Below, piece after piece: positions 34,551 to 42,664 of a stretch of DNA of 64,000 nt. The stretch comes from Lachnospiraceae bacterium. GTDB lineage: Bacteria > Bacillota > Clostridia > Lachnospirales > Lachnospiraceae. The stretch's first letter is position 1. Every line of letters starts with the position of its first letter. The DNA lies in contig JAFXCD010000013.1 in assembly GCA_017521605.1 (NCBI GenBank), positions 1 to 64,000 of the forward strand, given 5' to 3'. The notes under the pieces were generated by a model. It saw only the letters and a program-made list of their open reading frames with translations. It did no database searches and was not told the DNA's origin. Both the position numbers and the translations under genes were made by a program.

Positions 34551-36017
34551 TCAACTCAAAATCTGATAATCCTGATACATCATTGGCTTACCGGTACGCT
34601 TATAAGTAGGTGCAATAACACCTTTGTCCCCATAATACGCATCACTAAACATCATCGCCCTGGTCACATTTCCGGATTCATCACATATGCCCCACCCTTG
34701 TTCCCGAAACTGATTTATTAACTCTGCATAGTCTTTTAGCAATTCGGGAACATAATATTTCAACAAATCCATATGCTCACCTTTAGGTTGAAATGGCATC
34801 CACCATAGTACTACATCCTCAGTCATCTTAAAGGTCTCTAAAACATTCTTAATCTTTTGAATTACATGACCACTACTTAGTAACATTGCCTCGATACCTG
34901 TATAATAAAGTATCACTTTCTTTTTGACAAAATTACCATTATCATCGGGCACATAAATCATATTTATCCAATCAATAGGCAGCTCCTTTTTTGCTTCTGC
35001 ATAGGATATACCTTTTTTTTCTTCTTCCGTCAAGTCCCGCATGGTTTCATCAAGATCTTTCCCTTTATTCTGCTCTCTCAAACACACAAGCTCCAGATGC
35101 TCCCCCATATAATGTGTCTGATGCTTTTCTGCATTATGTGTCTCCAAAGAATTAATTTTTCTTATCACTTGATAATTCCCATACGACTTACGCAAAACAC
35201 TGTCATAATCTTCAGGTGCGTTAATCATTATATTTTCAAAGGGTATCTGGATCAATTTCAACCATTTCTTATCAACCGCTTTATCTTTATTTCTTGCATA
35301 ATGATAAAAGGTAGTCAAATAGTCACTATCTTCAGCCGTTCCAATGCGACTTATTTGATCGAACAAAACCAACAACTGCGTACGCAAAGGTCTGTCAGAC
35401 ACAAACTTATATCCTGTGATCCTTTCAAGTTCCACCAGATTTTCTGCCATCTCCAAGTCGTACTGTTGTTTCTCTTCTTCTGTTTCCGGATGTTCCTCCC
35501 TATGTATAACAATACCCTCCAACTGTTGTATAAACGATAATATCTTCCTGATATTTTCTGCTATTTCTTCATCTCTCGGAATATAATATAGCGGAAAGAT
35601 ATCTATTCCCATAGCCAACGGACAACCATGATGCTCTATACTTCTTCTGCAACTTAAATCAATGGATTTGCCATTCGTAATTTTGGTAAAATACTCAAAC
35701 CAGTCATTTGAAGTATACATATTTAAAATCCAGTATTCCTGCGGAAGTTCTTCACGTGCCACACTCAAAAACTTGATATAATCCTCTCCGGGCATAGCAA
35801 TATCCATATCATCATCCCATGGAATAAACCCCTGATGCCTCACTGCTCCCAGCAAAGTTCCCCAGTAAGCATAATATGTCAAGTTGTGTCGCTTGCAAAT
35901 CTCATCAATTCTTTGAAGAACCTCCATTTGTGCCGCCCACATTCGCTTACTGGTCTCATTCACCATATGTTCGGTACGTATTTCACTTTTAAAAAAATCT
36001 TCCGGAAATTGCAACAT
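34551..36017 (-). CDS. LicD-family phosphotransferase
   Basis: A 488-residue protein of the LicD/FKTN nucleotidyltransferase-fold family. The signature is YYAYWGTLLGAVRHQGFIPW followed by DDDMDIAM with the metal-binding aspartates (about residues 70-76). LicD proteins transfer phosphocholine or polyol phosphates from CDP precursors onto glycans, which fits the CDP-polyol synthetase downstream. The C-terminal half (about 300-488) is longer than in small LicD members and holds an unrecognised domain. It lies between two terminator hairpins. Confidence 0.85.
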   Translation of the reverse strand: MLQFPEDFFKSEIRTEHMVNETSKRMWAAQMEVLQRIDEICKRHNLTYYAYWGTLLGAVRHQGFIPWDDDMDIAMPGEDYIKFLSVAREELPQEYWILNMYTSNDWFEYFTKITNGKSIDLSCRRSIEHHGCPLAMGIDIFPLYYIPRDEEIAENIRKILSFIQQLEGIVIHREEHPETEEEKQQYDLEMAENLVELERITGYKFVSDRPLRTQLLVLFDQISRIGTAEDSDYLTTFYHYARNKDKAVDKKWLKLIQIPFENIMINAPEDYDSVLRKSYGNYQVIRKINSLETHNAEKHQTHYMGEHLELVCLREQNKGKDLDETMRDLTEEEKKGISYAEAKKELPIDWINMIYVPDDNGNFVKKKVILYYTGIEAMLLSSGHVIQKIKNVLETFKMTEDVVLWWMPFQPKGEHMDLLKYYVPELLKDYAELINQFREQGWGICDESGNVTRAMMFSDAYYGDKGVIAPTYKRTGKPMMYQDYQILS

Positions 36018-36038
36018 AAAAATACACCTTTCTCAAAA

Positions 36039-36063
36039 AAAGAGCCGGTAAAACCGGCTCTTT
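36039..36063 (-). terminator. flagellin gene terminator
   Basis: Perfect 11-base arms (AAAGAGCCGGT and ACCGGCTCTTT) with an AAA loop on the plus strand, followed by a T-run on the minus strand, 18 bases after the flagellin stop. Confidence 0.9.
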
Positions 36064-36080
36064 CTTGGTAGCATGTTAAA

Positions 36081-36887
36081 TTACTGTAACAGAGATAATA
36101 CGCCCTGGTTAGACTGATTAGACTGAGCCAACATAGCCTGACCTGCCTGTGCAAGAATGTTATTGTTAGAGTATTTAACCATTTCACTAGCCATATCAGT
36201 ATCACGAATCTGTGATTCTGCTGCTGTAGTATTTTCTACAACGTTGTCTAAGTTGTTAATGGTGTGCTCTAATCTGTTCTGAACTGCACCGAGGTCTGCA
36301 CGAAGTGAAGATACGCTCTTAATAGCGCCCTGAATACTTGCAAGTGCATTAACAGCAGAAGTAGAACTTGCAACACTTACAGAACCAACACCGATACTGG
36401 TTGCATCCATACCCTTTAAGTTAATGGTAATCTTCTTTCCAGCCTCTGTACCAACCTGTAAATCAATAGACTGAGTAGTCAACAATACCTTCTCATTGAA
36501 AGTAGTGTCGCCAGCTGTTCTGGTAATTTCTGCCTTTAACTGCTGAATTTCCTGATCAAGATATCCTCTATCTTCATCCATATTAGTTCCGTTAGCTGCC
36601 TGAGTAGCTATTTCGTTCATTCTCTGAAGCATATCATGAACTTCATTCAAAGCACCTTCAGCAGTCTGTACGCAAGAGATACCATCCTGTGCGTTCTCAG
36701 AAGCCTGAGTAAGACCACGAATCTGACGTCTCATCTTTTCAGAAATTGCAAGACCTGCTGCATCATCTGCTGCACGGTTAATCTTGTAACCTGAAGATAA
36801 TTTCTCAGTTGACTTCGCCTGTGTAGTCTGGGTTAATCCTAACATTCTGTTTGAGTTCATTGCTCTTAAATTGTGCTGTACTACCAT
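36081..36887 (-). CDS. hag: flagellin, main filament subunit
   Basis: A 268-residue flagellin of the short D0-D1 type. The N-terminus has MVVQHNLRAMNSNRMLGL and KLSSGYKINRAADDAAGLAI; the C-terminus has RLEHTINNLDNVVENTTAAE and ends QSNQGVLSLLQ. The variable domain is nearly absent. It forms the filament after type III export, and residues exposed in D1 are the usual O-glycosylation sites, so the adjacent island probably modifies it. A sigma-28 promoter lies at 37014-37040 and a CsrA-type hairpin plus ribosome binding site at 36895-36926 suggests translational control. Confidence 0.97.
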   Translation of the reverse strand: MVVQHNLRAMNSNRMLGLTQTTQAKSTEKLSSGYKINRAADDAAGLAISEKMRRQIRGLTQASENAQDGISCVQTAEGALNEVHDMLQRMNEIATQAANGTNMDEDRGYLDQEIQQLKAEITRTAGDTTFNEKVLLTTQSIDLQVGTEAGKKITINLKGMDATSIGVGSVSVASSTSAVNALASIQGAIKSVSSLRADLGAVQNRLEHTINNLDNVVENTTAAESQIRDTDMASEMVKYSNNNILAQAGQAMLAQSNQSNQGVLSLLQ

Positions 36888-36894
36888 AATTTTT

Positions 36895-36926
36895 CCTCCT
36901 TGAATTTATGGTGGCATCCTTGCCAC
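36895..36926 (-). promoter_or_regulatory. CsrA-type binding sites in the flagellin leader
   Basis: On the minus strand a perfect six-base hairpin, GTGGCA-AGGA-TGCCAC (36911-36926), shows AGGA in its loop; the CAAGGATG within it matches the core of the CsrA consensus RUACARGGAUGU. A second CAAGGAGG (36895-36902) is the Shine-Dalgarno itself, seven bases before the ATG. The pair resembles the two CsrA sites in the Bacillus subtilis hag leader. Confidence 0.75.
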
Positions 36927-37013
36927 TCATTTTGCTGTAATACTGTCAGTCAGCCGTACGCTCTGTCTTAAGTATTACGTTGGTTATTAAGTAATTTGTT
37001 TTACTTGTATTAT

Positions 37014-37040
37014 ATATCGGAGAGTTCTCCGGATACTTAA
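37014..37040 (-). promoter_or_regulatory. sigma-28 type promoter of the flagellin gene
   Basis: TTAA (37037-37040), 15 bases, TCCGATAT (37014-37021). The leader is about 120 bases long and includes the CsrA sites. Between this and the chaperone stop at 37084 is an A/T-rich stretch with a weak AAACTT/AAGTTT hairpin. Confidence 0.85.
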
Positions 37041-37083
37041 TACCTGATTTAAACTTTTTTTAAGTTTTTTTAAATATTTTTAT

Positions 37084-37557
37084 CTACTGTTTTAGATCAA
37101 AAGCATGACTGTCTTCCAGGATAGCTTTATTCAGATTCTTATAGTATCCGTAGGCTGCCTGTGAGTTTTTACGACCTTCCTTAATCTGCGACTTCTCCTT
37201 GGCAAAGTAGGTTTCTATCAGAGCTTTATTTCGACTTTCCTGTGCCTGTATCAAAACGCTTTTTTCAGTCACCTGTTTTATTAAACCCTTTAACTTCATA
37301 ATCTGAGGTGCATACTGCTCTCTATTATTCTCCAGTTCTTTTGCCAGATTAGCATATAGAATTTCGAACCCTTCGTCCAATTGGTTGATCTCTTCAATCA
37401 ATTTTCCTTTTTCCTCTATTGCTTCATCAAATCCTTCTATATCTACTTGCTCTGCCGAAAAACACTTGTATTGTTTTTCATTGTATGCCTGCACTTTCTC
37501 CAGCACTCCCAGCTTTTTATAGAGAGATTCCTCCAATACATCCAAATATGTACCCAT
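37084..37557 (-). CDS. FliT/FlgN-like flagellar chaperone, putative
   Basis: A 157-residue, strongly helical, charged protein with repeated coiled-coil stretches (EAIEEKGKLIEEINQLDEGF; KLKGLIKQVTEKSVLI; KEKSQIKEGRKNSQAAYGYY). It resembles flagellar export chaperones by position after fliS, size and helical character; sequence identity is not clear. The YGYYKN near the end is found in FliT-like Firmicute proteins. The ATG at 37557 overlaps the fliS stop by one base (TAATG) and follows GAAGGGG. A FliD or FlgK chaperone role is inference. Confidence 0.68.
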   Translation of the reverse strand: MGTYLDVLEESLYKKLGVLEKVQAYNEKQYKCFSAEQVDIEGFDEAIEEKGKLIEEINQLDEGFEILYANLAKELENNREQYAPQIMKLKGLIKQVTEKSVLIQAQESRNKALIETYFAKEKSQIKEGRKNSQAAYGYYKNLNKAILEDSHAFDLKQ

Positions 37558-37943
37558 TATGCATTCCCCTTCTCGCGATTGATACGCATGACTTCCTTCC
37601 AAGTATCACGCACAGAGTGCAGATGTTGATTTACTTCCTCCAGAATCGCTTTATCCTTCTTAACATTAGCCATCACCAGACGTTCTGATAAATATACATA
37701 TATATTTTCAAAATCTTGCGCAACAGGATAACTTACATCCAATGTCTGACGCAAGTAATCAATAATATGCTGTACTTTAATGATATTAGTATGCGCCTTC
37801 TGGATATCCTTCTGCTCTACTGCAACTTCCGCAATATTACAAAATTTGATGGCGCCTTCATAGAGCATCAACGTCAACTCCGCCGGAGAAGCTGTCATCA
37901 CCTTGTTGTTATTGTATTGGGTATATGCATTGGGTAACGCCAT
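37557..37943 (-). CDS. fliS: flagellar export chaperone FliS
   Basis: A 128-residue FliS, which binds the C-terminal D0 region of flagellin to stop premature polymerisation. Conserved: NAYTQYNNNKVMTASPAELT, LMLYEGAIKFCNIAE and the helical VNQHLHSVRDTWKEVM tail. AGGAGG lies six bases before the ATG, and the start is immediately after the fliD stop. Confidence 0.96.
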   Translation of the reverse strand: MALPNAYTQYNNNKVMTASPAELTLMLYEGAIKFCNIAEVAVEQKDIQKAHTNIIKVQHIIDYLRQTLDVSYPVAQDFENIYVYLSERLVMANVKKDKAILEEVNQHLHSVRDTWKEVMRINREKGNA

Positions 37944-37944
37944 A

Positions 37945-39444
37945 TTATGATCCTCCTAAAAGTGCTGTTACTGCACTGGTATTTGACTGCATCTTTGCCA
38001 TAGCAGTTTCCATAGCCGCAAACTTTTTATACCACTTATCTTCATAATCTGCCAATTTTTGTTCCAAATCTGCAATCTTTGACTTATAGCTGTCATATTC
38101 TGTTTTCATCTTCTTGTCATCATAGAAGCTGCCAAAACTCCGATATCCATCAACAGACTTAGACTGGTTACTCATAGCTTCATATAAATTTCTGGACAAT
38201 TGAGTAAAGAAGCTAACTACCGTATCCGGATCATTACTAATCATGGATTTTAATTTATCTGCATTACCAGATGTAAACTCATCATCCGCATCACCATCAA
38301 TGTGATATGCATTCTTCTCATTTTCAGCAGCCTGGAAATAGCTCATAGTGCTGATACCAAAGGAAGACAAATACATAGTCTTTCCATCAATCTCAATAGC
38401 ACCAGCCATAGCCTGCTTCAACGCTGTACTAACCTTTGACACATTACTGTCACGGCGTAAGATAGAGTCTTTAATTTTCTCTTCCCATTTCTCTATCTCT
38501 GTTTCAGACATGGCTTCTTTTTCTTCATCCAGTAAAGGCTCATATCCCTTTGCGGAATCCGCATTGTAGAGCTTGTCCATCTCGTTGATAATAGAGTTGT
38601 ATTCTTTGATAAAATTCTTAATCATATCATAGATACCATCGGTATCATCCTGAGTGGTAACTGTAATGCTTTCACCCGGTGCCGTTACATTCATCGCTGT
38701 AATGGTCAAACCGTTAATATCAAAGGTATTGGTATTACTGGTAAAAGTTGCGCCATTTAATTCGATTTCTGCATCCTGCCCTGCAATCTTAGAAGCACCG
38801 TTATTCTTTGTAGAAAGTCCAAGTGCTGTTAATGCCATACCTGTTCCGCTCAATGTAAAATCACTTGCCGATCCGGATTCCTTTGCGCTAACAAAAAGTC
38901 TCTGATTCTTTTCATCAAAACTGGCATTTAGGCCACAATCATTTTTCAACCATGTAAGTGCGTCAGAAATTGTAGTATCTGCTGTCACATCAAAGGTTTT
39001 TACCTTACCATCAACTGTACACGTTATCTGTGCATTTGCTCCCAATTCACCCAATTCGCTAATCTTAGTAGCAGCGTCTGCCTTACTTCCATCTAATTTA
39101 GCAACTTCTGCACCAGTTAAATAAGCAGTCTTTGCCAATTTATTAATCTTCAGTTCTTGCACACCATTCATAGCGCCTTCGCCGGTGATCACACTCACTG
39201 CATTATTATTGGAAACCTTAGTTGTCTTCTTCATATATGCCGTTGTAAAACGCATATTACTAATATACTTATTCTGCAAAGTCTTCAATTTACTATTTAA
39301 GGTCTTCCAAGCCTCTTGCTTTACTTCCAGTTTTTTTTGAGCCTTTACAGACTCATCCACCTTCGCTTTTCTAGACGCTACCAATTCCTGTATTAAGCTA
39401 TCCGTGTCCATACCGGACATCAGACCGGTTAATCTCATTGCCAT
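37945..39444 (-). CDS. fliD: flagellar filament capping protein FliD
   Basis: A 499-residue FliD (HAP2), the cap on which flagellin subunits fold and insert. N-terminal RLTGLMSGMDTDSLIQELVA and KLEVKQEAWKTLNSKLK are classic. A central FliD domain contains NTFDINGLTITAMNVTAPGE; the C-terminal part includes AMAGAIEIDGKTMYLSSFGI and the coiled-coil KIADLEQKLADYEDKWYKKF, ending in a short helical tail. AGGAGG precedes the ATG by eight bases. It follows flaG by 12 bases in the flaG-fliD-fliS unit. Confidence 0.97.
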   Translation of the reverse strand: MAMRLTGLMSGMDTDSLIQELVASRKAKVDESVKAQKKLEVKQEAWKTLNSKLKTLQNKYISNMRFTTAYMKKTTKVSNNNAVSVITGEGAMNGVQELKINKLAKTAYLTGAEVAKLDGSKADAATKISELGELGANAQITCTVDGKVKTFDVTADTTISDALTWLKNDCGLNASFDEKNQRLFVSAKESGSASDFTLSGTGMALTALGLSTKNNGASKIAGQDAEIELNGATFTSNTNTFDINGLTITAMNVTAPGESITVTTQDDTDGIYDMIKNFIKEYNSIINEMDKLYNADSAKGYEPLLDEEKEAMSETEIEKWEEKIKDSILRRDSNVSKVSTALKQAMAGAIEIDGKTMYLSSFGISTMSYFQAAENEKNAYHIDGDADDEFTSGNADKLKSMISNDPDTVVSFFTQLSRNLYEAMSNQSKSVDGYRSFGSFYDDKKMKTEYDSYKSKIADLEQKLADYEDKWYKKFAAMETAMAKMQSNTSAVTALLGGS

Positions 39445-39456
39445 CTTAGCTTCCTC

Positions 39457-39888
39457 CTATCGTCTCTCATCCACCAGGATACCGGCCATTTCCCACACCT
39501 TGGCAATCATATCCAAAGTCTTCTCAGGTGGTAATTCCTTGATAACCTCCTTGGTATCCTTATCCACGATTTTGATAGTTACTCGATTGGTTCCCTCATG
39601 TATGCCAAATACTGCCTCGGAATTATACATATTTTTGTTCATCTGCTCCACAGCCTTCTTAATCTGCTCGTTACTGGGCTGTTGCTGCTGTTGTTCCTTC
39701 ATGTTCTGATCCGAGAAGTTACTCTTCTGTTGGGAATCCTGTACCACATTTAAACTTTTGTCAATTTTCTGTGCCTCCTGCACGGTTACAGAAGGATTGT
39801 TTTCGCCGGTGTTTCTCTCCACCTGTACTACCGGCTTCGTTTGTACAGCTGTTTGAGCCTGTATGCTCATGATACTTCCTAATGCCAT
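39457..39888 (-). CDS. flaG: FlaG-like flagellar protein
   Basis: A 143-residue protein of the FlaG family. The C-terminal half has the conserved core RVTIKIVDKDTKEVIKELPP followed by EKTLDMIAKVWEMAGILVDE; the N-terminal half is low-complexity and glutamine-rich (KEQQQQQPSNEQIKKAVEQM). FlaG affects filament length and lies ahead of fliD in many bacteria. The ATG at 39888 follows GGAGGTGG by six bases; a TTG at 39915 is less likely. First gene after the sigma-28 promoter at 39967-39994. Confidence 0.9.
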   Translation of the reverse strand: MALGSIMSIQAQTAVQTKPVVQVERNTGENNPSVTVQEAQKIDKSLNVVQDSQQKSNFSDQNMKEQQQQQPSNEQIKKAVEQMNKNMYNSEAVFGIHEGTNRVTIKIVDKDTKEVIKELPPEKTLDMIAKVWEMAGILVDERR

Positions 39889-39966
39889 TGTCTTCCACCT
39901 CCATATGCCTGACAATCACCAATTAACTGTTACACGCGTCATCCATTAACGCTTATCTTATTATTT

Positions 39967-39994
39967 TTATCGGATGTTCACATCCAATAATTTA
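39967..39994 (-). promoter_or_regulatory. sigma-28 type promoter of flaG-fliD-fliS
   Basis: TAAA (39991-39994), 16 bases, TCCGATAA (39967-39974), about 80 bases before the flaG ATG at 39888. The terminator at 40007-40034 lies just upstream and separates it from csrA. Confidence 0.85.
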
Positions 39995-40006
39995 GAGGGT
40001 AAACGC

Positions 40007-40034
40007 AAAAAGCTTCCTCAACAGGAAGCTTTTT
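40007..40034 (-). terminator. terminator at the end of the flgM-csrA transcript
   Basis: Perfect 12-base arms (AAAAAGCTTCCT and AGGAAGCTTTTT) with loop CAAC; on the minus strand a T-run follows. It could also work in the other direction. Confidence 0.88.
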
Positions 40035-40083
40035 AATCAATTAAATCAGATTTTGTTTATTTGTACTCATTGACAACTGTGCT

Positions 40084-40241
40084 TGCCAATTGGAGACATT
40101 GTATTCTACAGCGTGGTCTTGAAAAACGTCAGCCCTTAGCGAGGTCCCAAGACGAAGCTTGCTTCGTCACGAGCTTAGTGCTGCTACGTTTTTCACGAAG
40201 TGAGAACGTCCCGCAGTAGGATATAATGTTTCCAATTGGCA
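40084..40241. repeat. 158-bp structured element with 26-bp terminal inverted repeats
   Basis: The ends 40084-40109 and 40216-40241 are inverted repeats over 26 bases with three differences; an inner perfect palindrome GACGAAGC-TT-GCTTCGTC lies in the middle, and AAAAACGT/ACGTTTTT gives another stem. It is noncoding and sits 37 bases after the csrA stop, before the terminator. It could be a MITE-like element or a structured RNA. All three differences would be G-U pairs only in plus-strand RNA. Confidence 0.75.
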
Positions 40242-40278
40242 ATTGCATATATTTACCGTACAAATAAACAAAATCACA

Positions 40279-40497
40279 CTACCCCAACAAATTCTTCAGC
40301 GCTTCCATACCTTCTGCATTGATAGCTTCCTTATTCGCTTCCTGAATCTGCACATATACTTCTTTGCGATATACCGGCACTTCCTTGGGTGCGGATACGC
40401 CAATCTTCACCTGGTCACCCTTGATTTCCAAAATGGTGATTTCGATGTTATTGTTTATAATAATTGCTTCATTTTTCTTTCTGGATAATGCTAACAT
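40279..40497 (-). CDS. csrA: carbon storage/flagellin translation regulator CsrA
   Basis: A 72-residue CsrA. The sequence begins [20 protein letters not shown] and contains the [20 protein letters not shown] core with the Arg used in RNA binding, and ends in a helix ([20 protein letters not shown]). It binds GGA motifs in mRNA leaders; the flagellin leader here has a good candidate site. The ATG at 40497 is right after the fliW stop with a ribosome binding site GTGAGTAGG overlapping the fliW end; an upstream in-frame start at 40533 would add non-homologous residues. Confidence 0.96.
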   Translation of the reverse strand: MLALSRKKNEAIIINNNIEITILEIKGDQVKIGVSAPKEVPVYRKEVYVQIQEANKEAINAEGMEALKNLLG

Positions 40498-40498
40498 C

Positions 40499-40957
40499 CT
40501 ACTCACCCGCCTTTCTTGCCTGCAGGATATCATAGATAGGATACTTCACGGGACAATCCGGGGTATCCACAATTACCTGACAAGCTTTTCTTTCATCCAC
40601 ATTAATAATAATAGGTCCCTGCAGATTTACACTCATCTTAGTCAAATCACTGGGCACTGTTACCGTTACCAGCACCAGAATATTATCTGCAGTCAGGTTA
40701 CCCACATTCTTTAATATCTCATCATCCACCTCCGGATTATAGTCATCCTTTACTACCAGCGGATCCATTACCGGCATGGCAAATGCCGGTTCGTCCATGG
40801 ACTGGAGCCAGCGAATTCCTGCGCTGGTGCCCTGCTCTTCATCATAAATCATGGTAAACTTAGTCATATCCGGAAATCCGATGATACCATTAGGAAAGGT
40901 AATAATTTTCTCATCAGCAATTTCGATTTCTCCAAATAATCTGGTATTCACTCTCAT
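40499..40957 (-). CDS. fliW: flagellar assembly factor FliW
   Basis: A 152-residue FliW, the protein that binds either flagellin or CsrA and so couples filament export to flagellin translation. Recognised by [33 protein letters not shown], then [17 protein letters not shown] and [17 protein letters not shown] [18 protein letters not shown], and [10 protein letters not shown]. It overlaps or abuts csrA (translational coupling) and lies after flgL. Confidence 0.96.
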   Translation of the reverse strand: MRVNTRLFGEIEIADEKIITFPNGIIGFPDMTKFTMIYDEEQGTSAGIRWLQSMDEPAFAMPVMDPLVVKDDYNPEVDDEILKNVGNLTADNILVLVTVTVPSDLTKMSVNLQGPIIINVDERKACQVIVDTPDCPVKYPIYDILQARKAGE

Positions 40958-40988
40958 ATTCTCTCCCTCTTTTCTGCCTTCACAGGAC

Positions 40989-42569
40989 TTAAATATAATT
41001 AAGCAAGCTGGTCTGTGTCACCTTACCGGTAGCCATCAGTGCCGCTTCGTAAGTTAATTTGGCACTACTTAACTGAATGGCTATTTCAGTAATATCTACA
41101 TCTTCATTTTCACTCTTCAATGTTTCGAAGGTCGTCTTCTGGGTCTGGGTACGGGCATTGATTAAATCAAGTTTACTGCTTCTGGTACTACATTCTGTAA
41201 TACACAGATTGGCAGCTCCCAAATATCCCTGCATACCGGTGATAGCGGATTCAAACATTCTCTGAGACTTATCCTTCATCATATCATAGGCCTTGGTTAC
41301 GGTTTCAATCTTACTTTCCAGTGCAGCCTTATCTGCTTCACTCACCTTATCCCTCATGGCCTCCAGTTCTCCTTTAAGCTTCTGCATATCAATCACATCC
41401 TGCATAGCCTGACTCAAATCATCCACCGTTCTGCCGATACCATGATTAAAGCACTCATCTGCTGTTGAATTCACACGGATCGTCTGGTTAAAGCCCACAT
41501 CATACTCGATATCCTGACGTTCTACGATACCCTCCAGATACTTCATATTATATTCAATAGGCTCCTCTCCCTCAGGATAGGAGGTACATGCAAAATAATG
41601 CTCCGGTCGTAAATCTCCCTTCACCCAATCCGTCTTCTCATAAGTCACACGGATTTCACTTTCATCATAAGCCGCTGTAGTAGAATCATCCTTTAGGCTC
41701 ATAAGCTTTTCATAAGCCGCATCAGAAAGCAGAAGTTCACCGGTTTCCGGTATAAAGATACCGGTTTCTTCTCCATTTTCACTGGCCTGCTGAATCTTCT
41801 CCGCAGGACTGGGATTATCATACTCATGCACTACGGTGGTGGGAATAGTCTGCCAATCCAGTGTCACAGTACCATCTGCCGCTCTCTGAGCTACCGGATA
41901 AGACAGAACCGGTGCTGTATCAGCACAATTATTATAAGCCAGACGAATACGATGCACCTCCGCCGTCGTTATATCAATGGCATTCACATCCATATCCTTA
42001 TAATTGGAGGTAGTCATATCCTTCAAATCCACTCCGCCTGCCGTCTCTGTATCCACTACCGTCAAAGTATCTATGGCGTCTTTACCCAACTGTTCTGTGA
42101 TGGAATAGGTAAGTTCCTGCTCTTTATCAAAGCTTAAGGATACATCCGTACGATAGCCGGTAAACACATAGCGTCCCGCATAATCTGCATCACCGGTAGC
42201 ATAGACTTCATCTGCCAAAGAATTCAGCTGTTCCAGAATAATCTCTCTATCGGAAGCGGTCAGTTCACCATTCGCACCCTTGGTACACTGCTCGATCATC
42301 TTGGTGATAACCTCTGTCAGGTTATTTAGGGAGTCCTCCGTCACCTCAAGCCAGCTTTCTGCATCCGGAATATTTTTGCTATAGTACTGAGTCAATTCTG
42401 TCACATTGCTTCGCAAACGTAGCGCACGGATAGCCACCACCGGATCATCGGAAGGACGATTTATCTTTTTCTGCGTGGACATCTGGGTACTCAAGGCATC
42501 CTGATACACCTTATTGGTATTAATATTGGCCAGGTTATTATTCTGAATAATTTTATTTGTAACTCTCAT
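40989..42569 (-). CDS. flgL: flagellar hook-associated protein 3 FlgL
   Basis: A 526-residue FlgL, the junction protein between FlgK and the filament. N-terminal MRVTNKIIQNNNLANINTNK and PSDDPVVAIRALRLRSNVTE are typical. The ends are flagellin-like; the middle is an inserted variable domain, making it much longer than the common 300-residue FlgL. The C-terminus has SSAKLTYEAALMATGKVTQT. GGGAGG is placed before the ATG; it is followed by fliW after 31 bases. Confidence 0.95.
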   Translation of the reverse strand: MRVTNKIIQNNNLANINTNKVYQDALSTQMSTQKKINRPSDDPVVAIRALRLRSNVTELTQYYSKNIPDAESWLEVTEDSLNNLTEVITKMIEQCTKGANGELTASDREIILEQLNSLADEVYATGDADYAGRYVFTGYRTDVSLSFDKEQELTYSITEQLGKDAIDTLTVVDTETAGGVDLKDMTTSNYKDMDVNAIDITTAEVHRIRLAYNNCADTAPVLSYPVAQRAADGTVTLDWQTIPTTVVHEYDNPSPAEKIQQASENGEETGIFIPETGELLLSDAAYEKLMSLKDDSTTAAYDESEIRVTYEKTDWVKGDLRPEHYFACTSYPEGEEPIEYNMKYLEGIVERQDIEYDVGFNQTIRVNSTADECFNHGIGRTVDDLSQAMQDVIDMQKLKGELEAMRDKVSEADKAALESKIETVTKAYDMMKDKSQRMFESAITGMQGYLGAANLCITECSTRSSKLDLINARTQTQKTTFETLKSENEDVDITEIAIQLSSAKLTYEAALMATGKVTQTSLLNYI

Positions 42570-42664
42570 ATACTTCCTCCCGAAGAACTGCTTGCAGTTC
42601 TTCCGGACAAAACCCGATAATTCTTAGGCATTGTCCTTTAGCTCCTTAGAATCACTTTTGTCCT

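Noticed and set aside
37051..37067. AAACTT/AAGTTT hairpin after the FliT-like gene
   Set aside because: A short, purely A/T stem with no clear U-run; too weak to call as a terminator.
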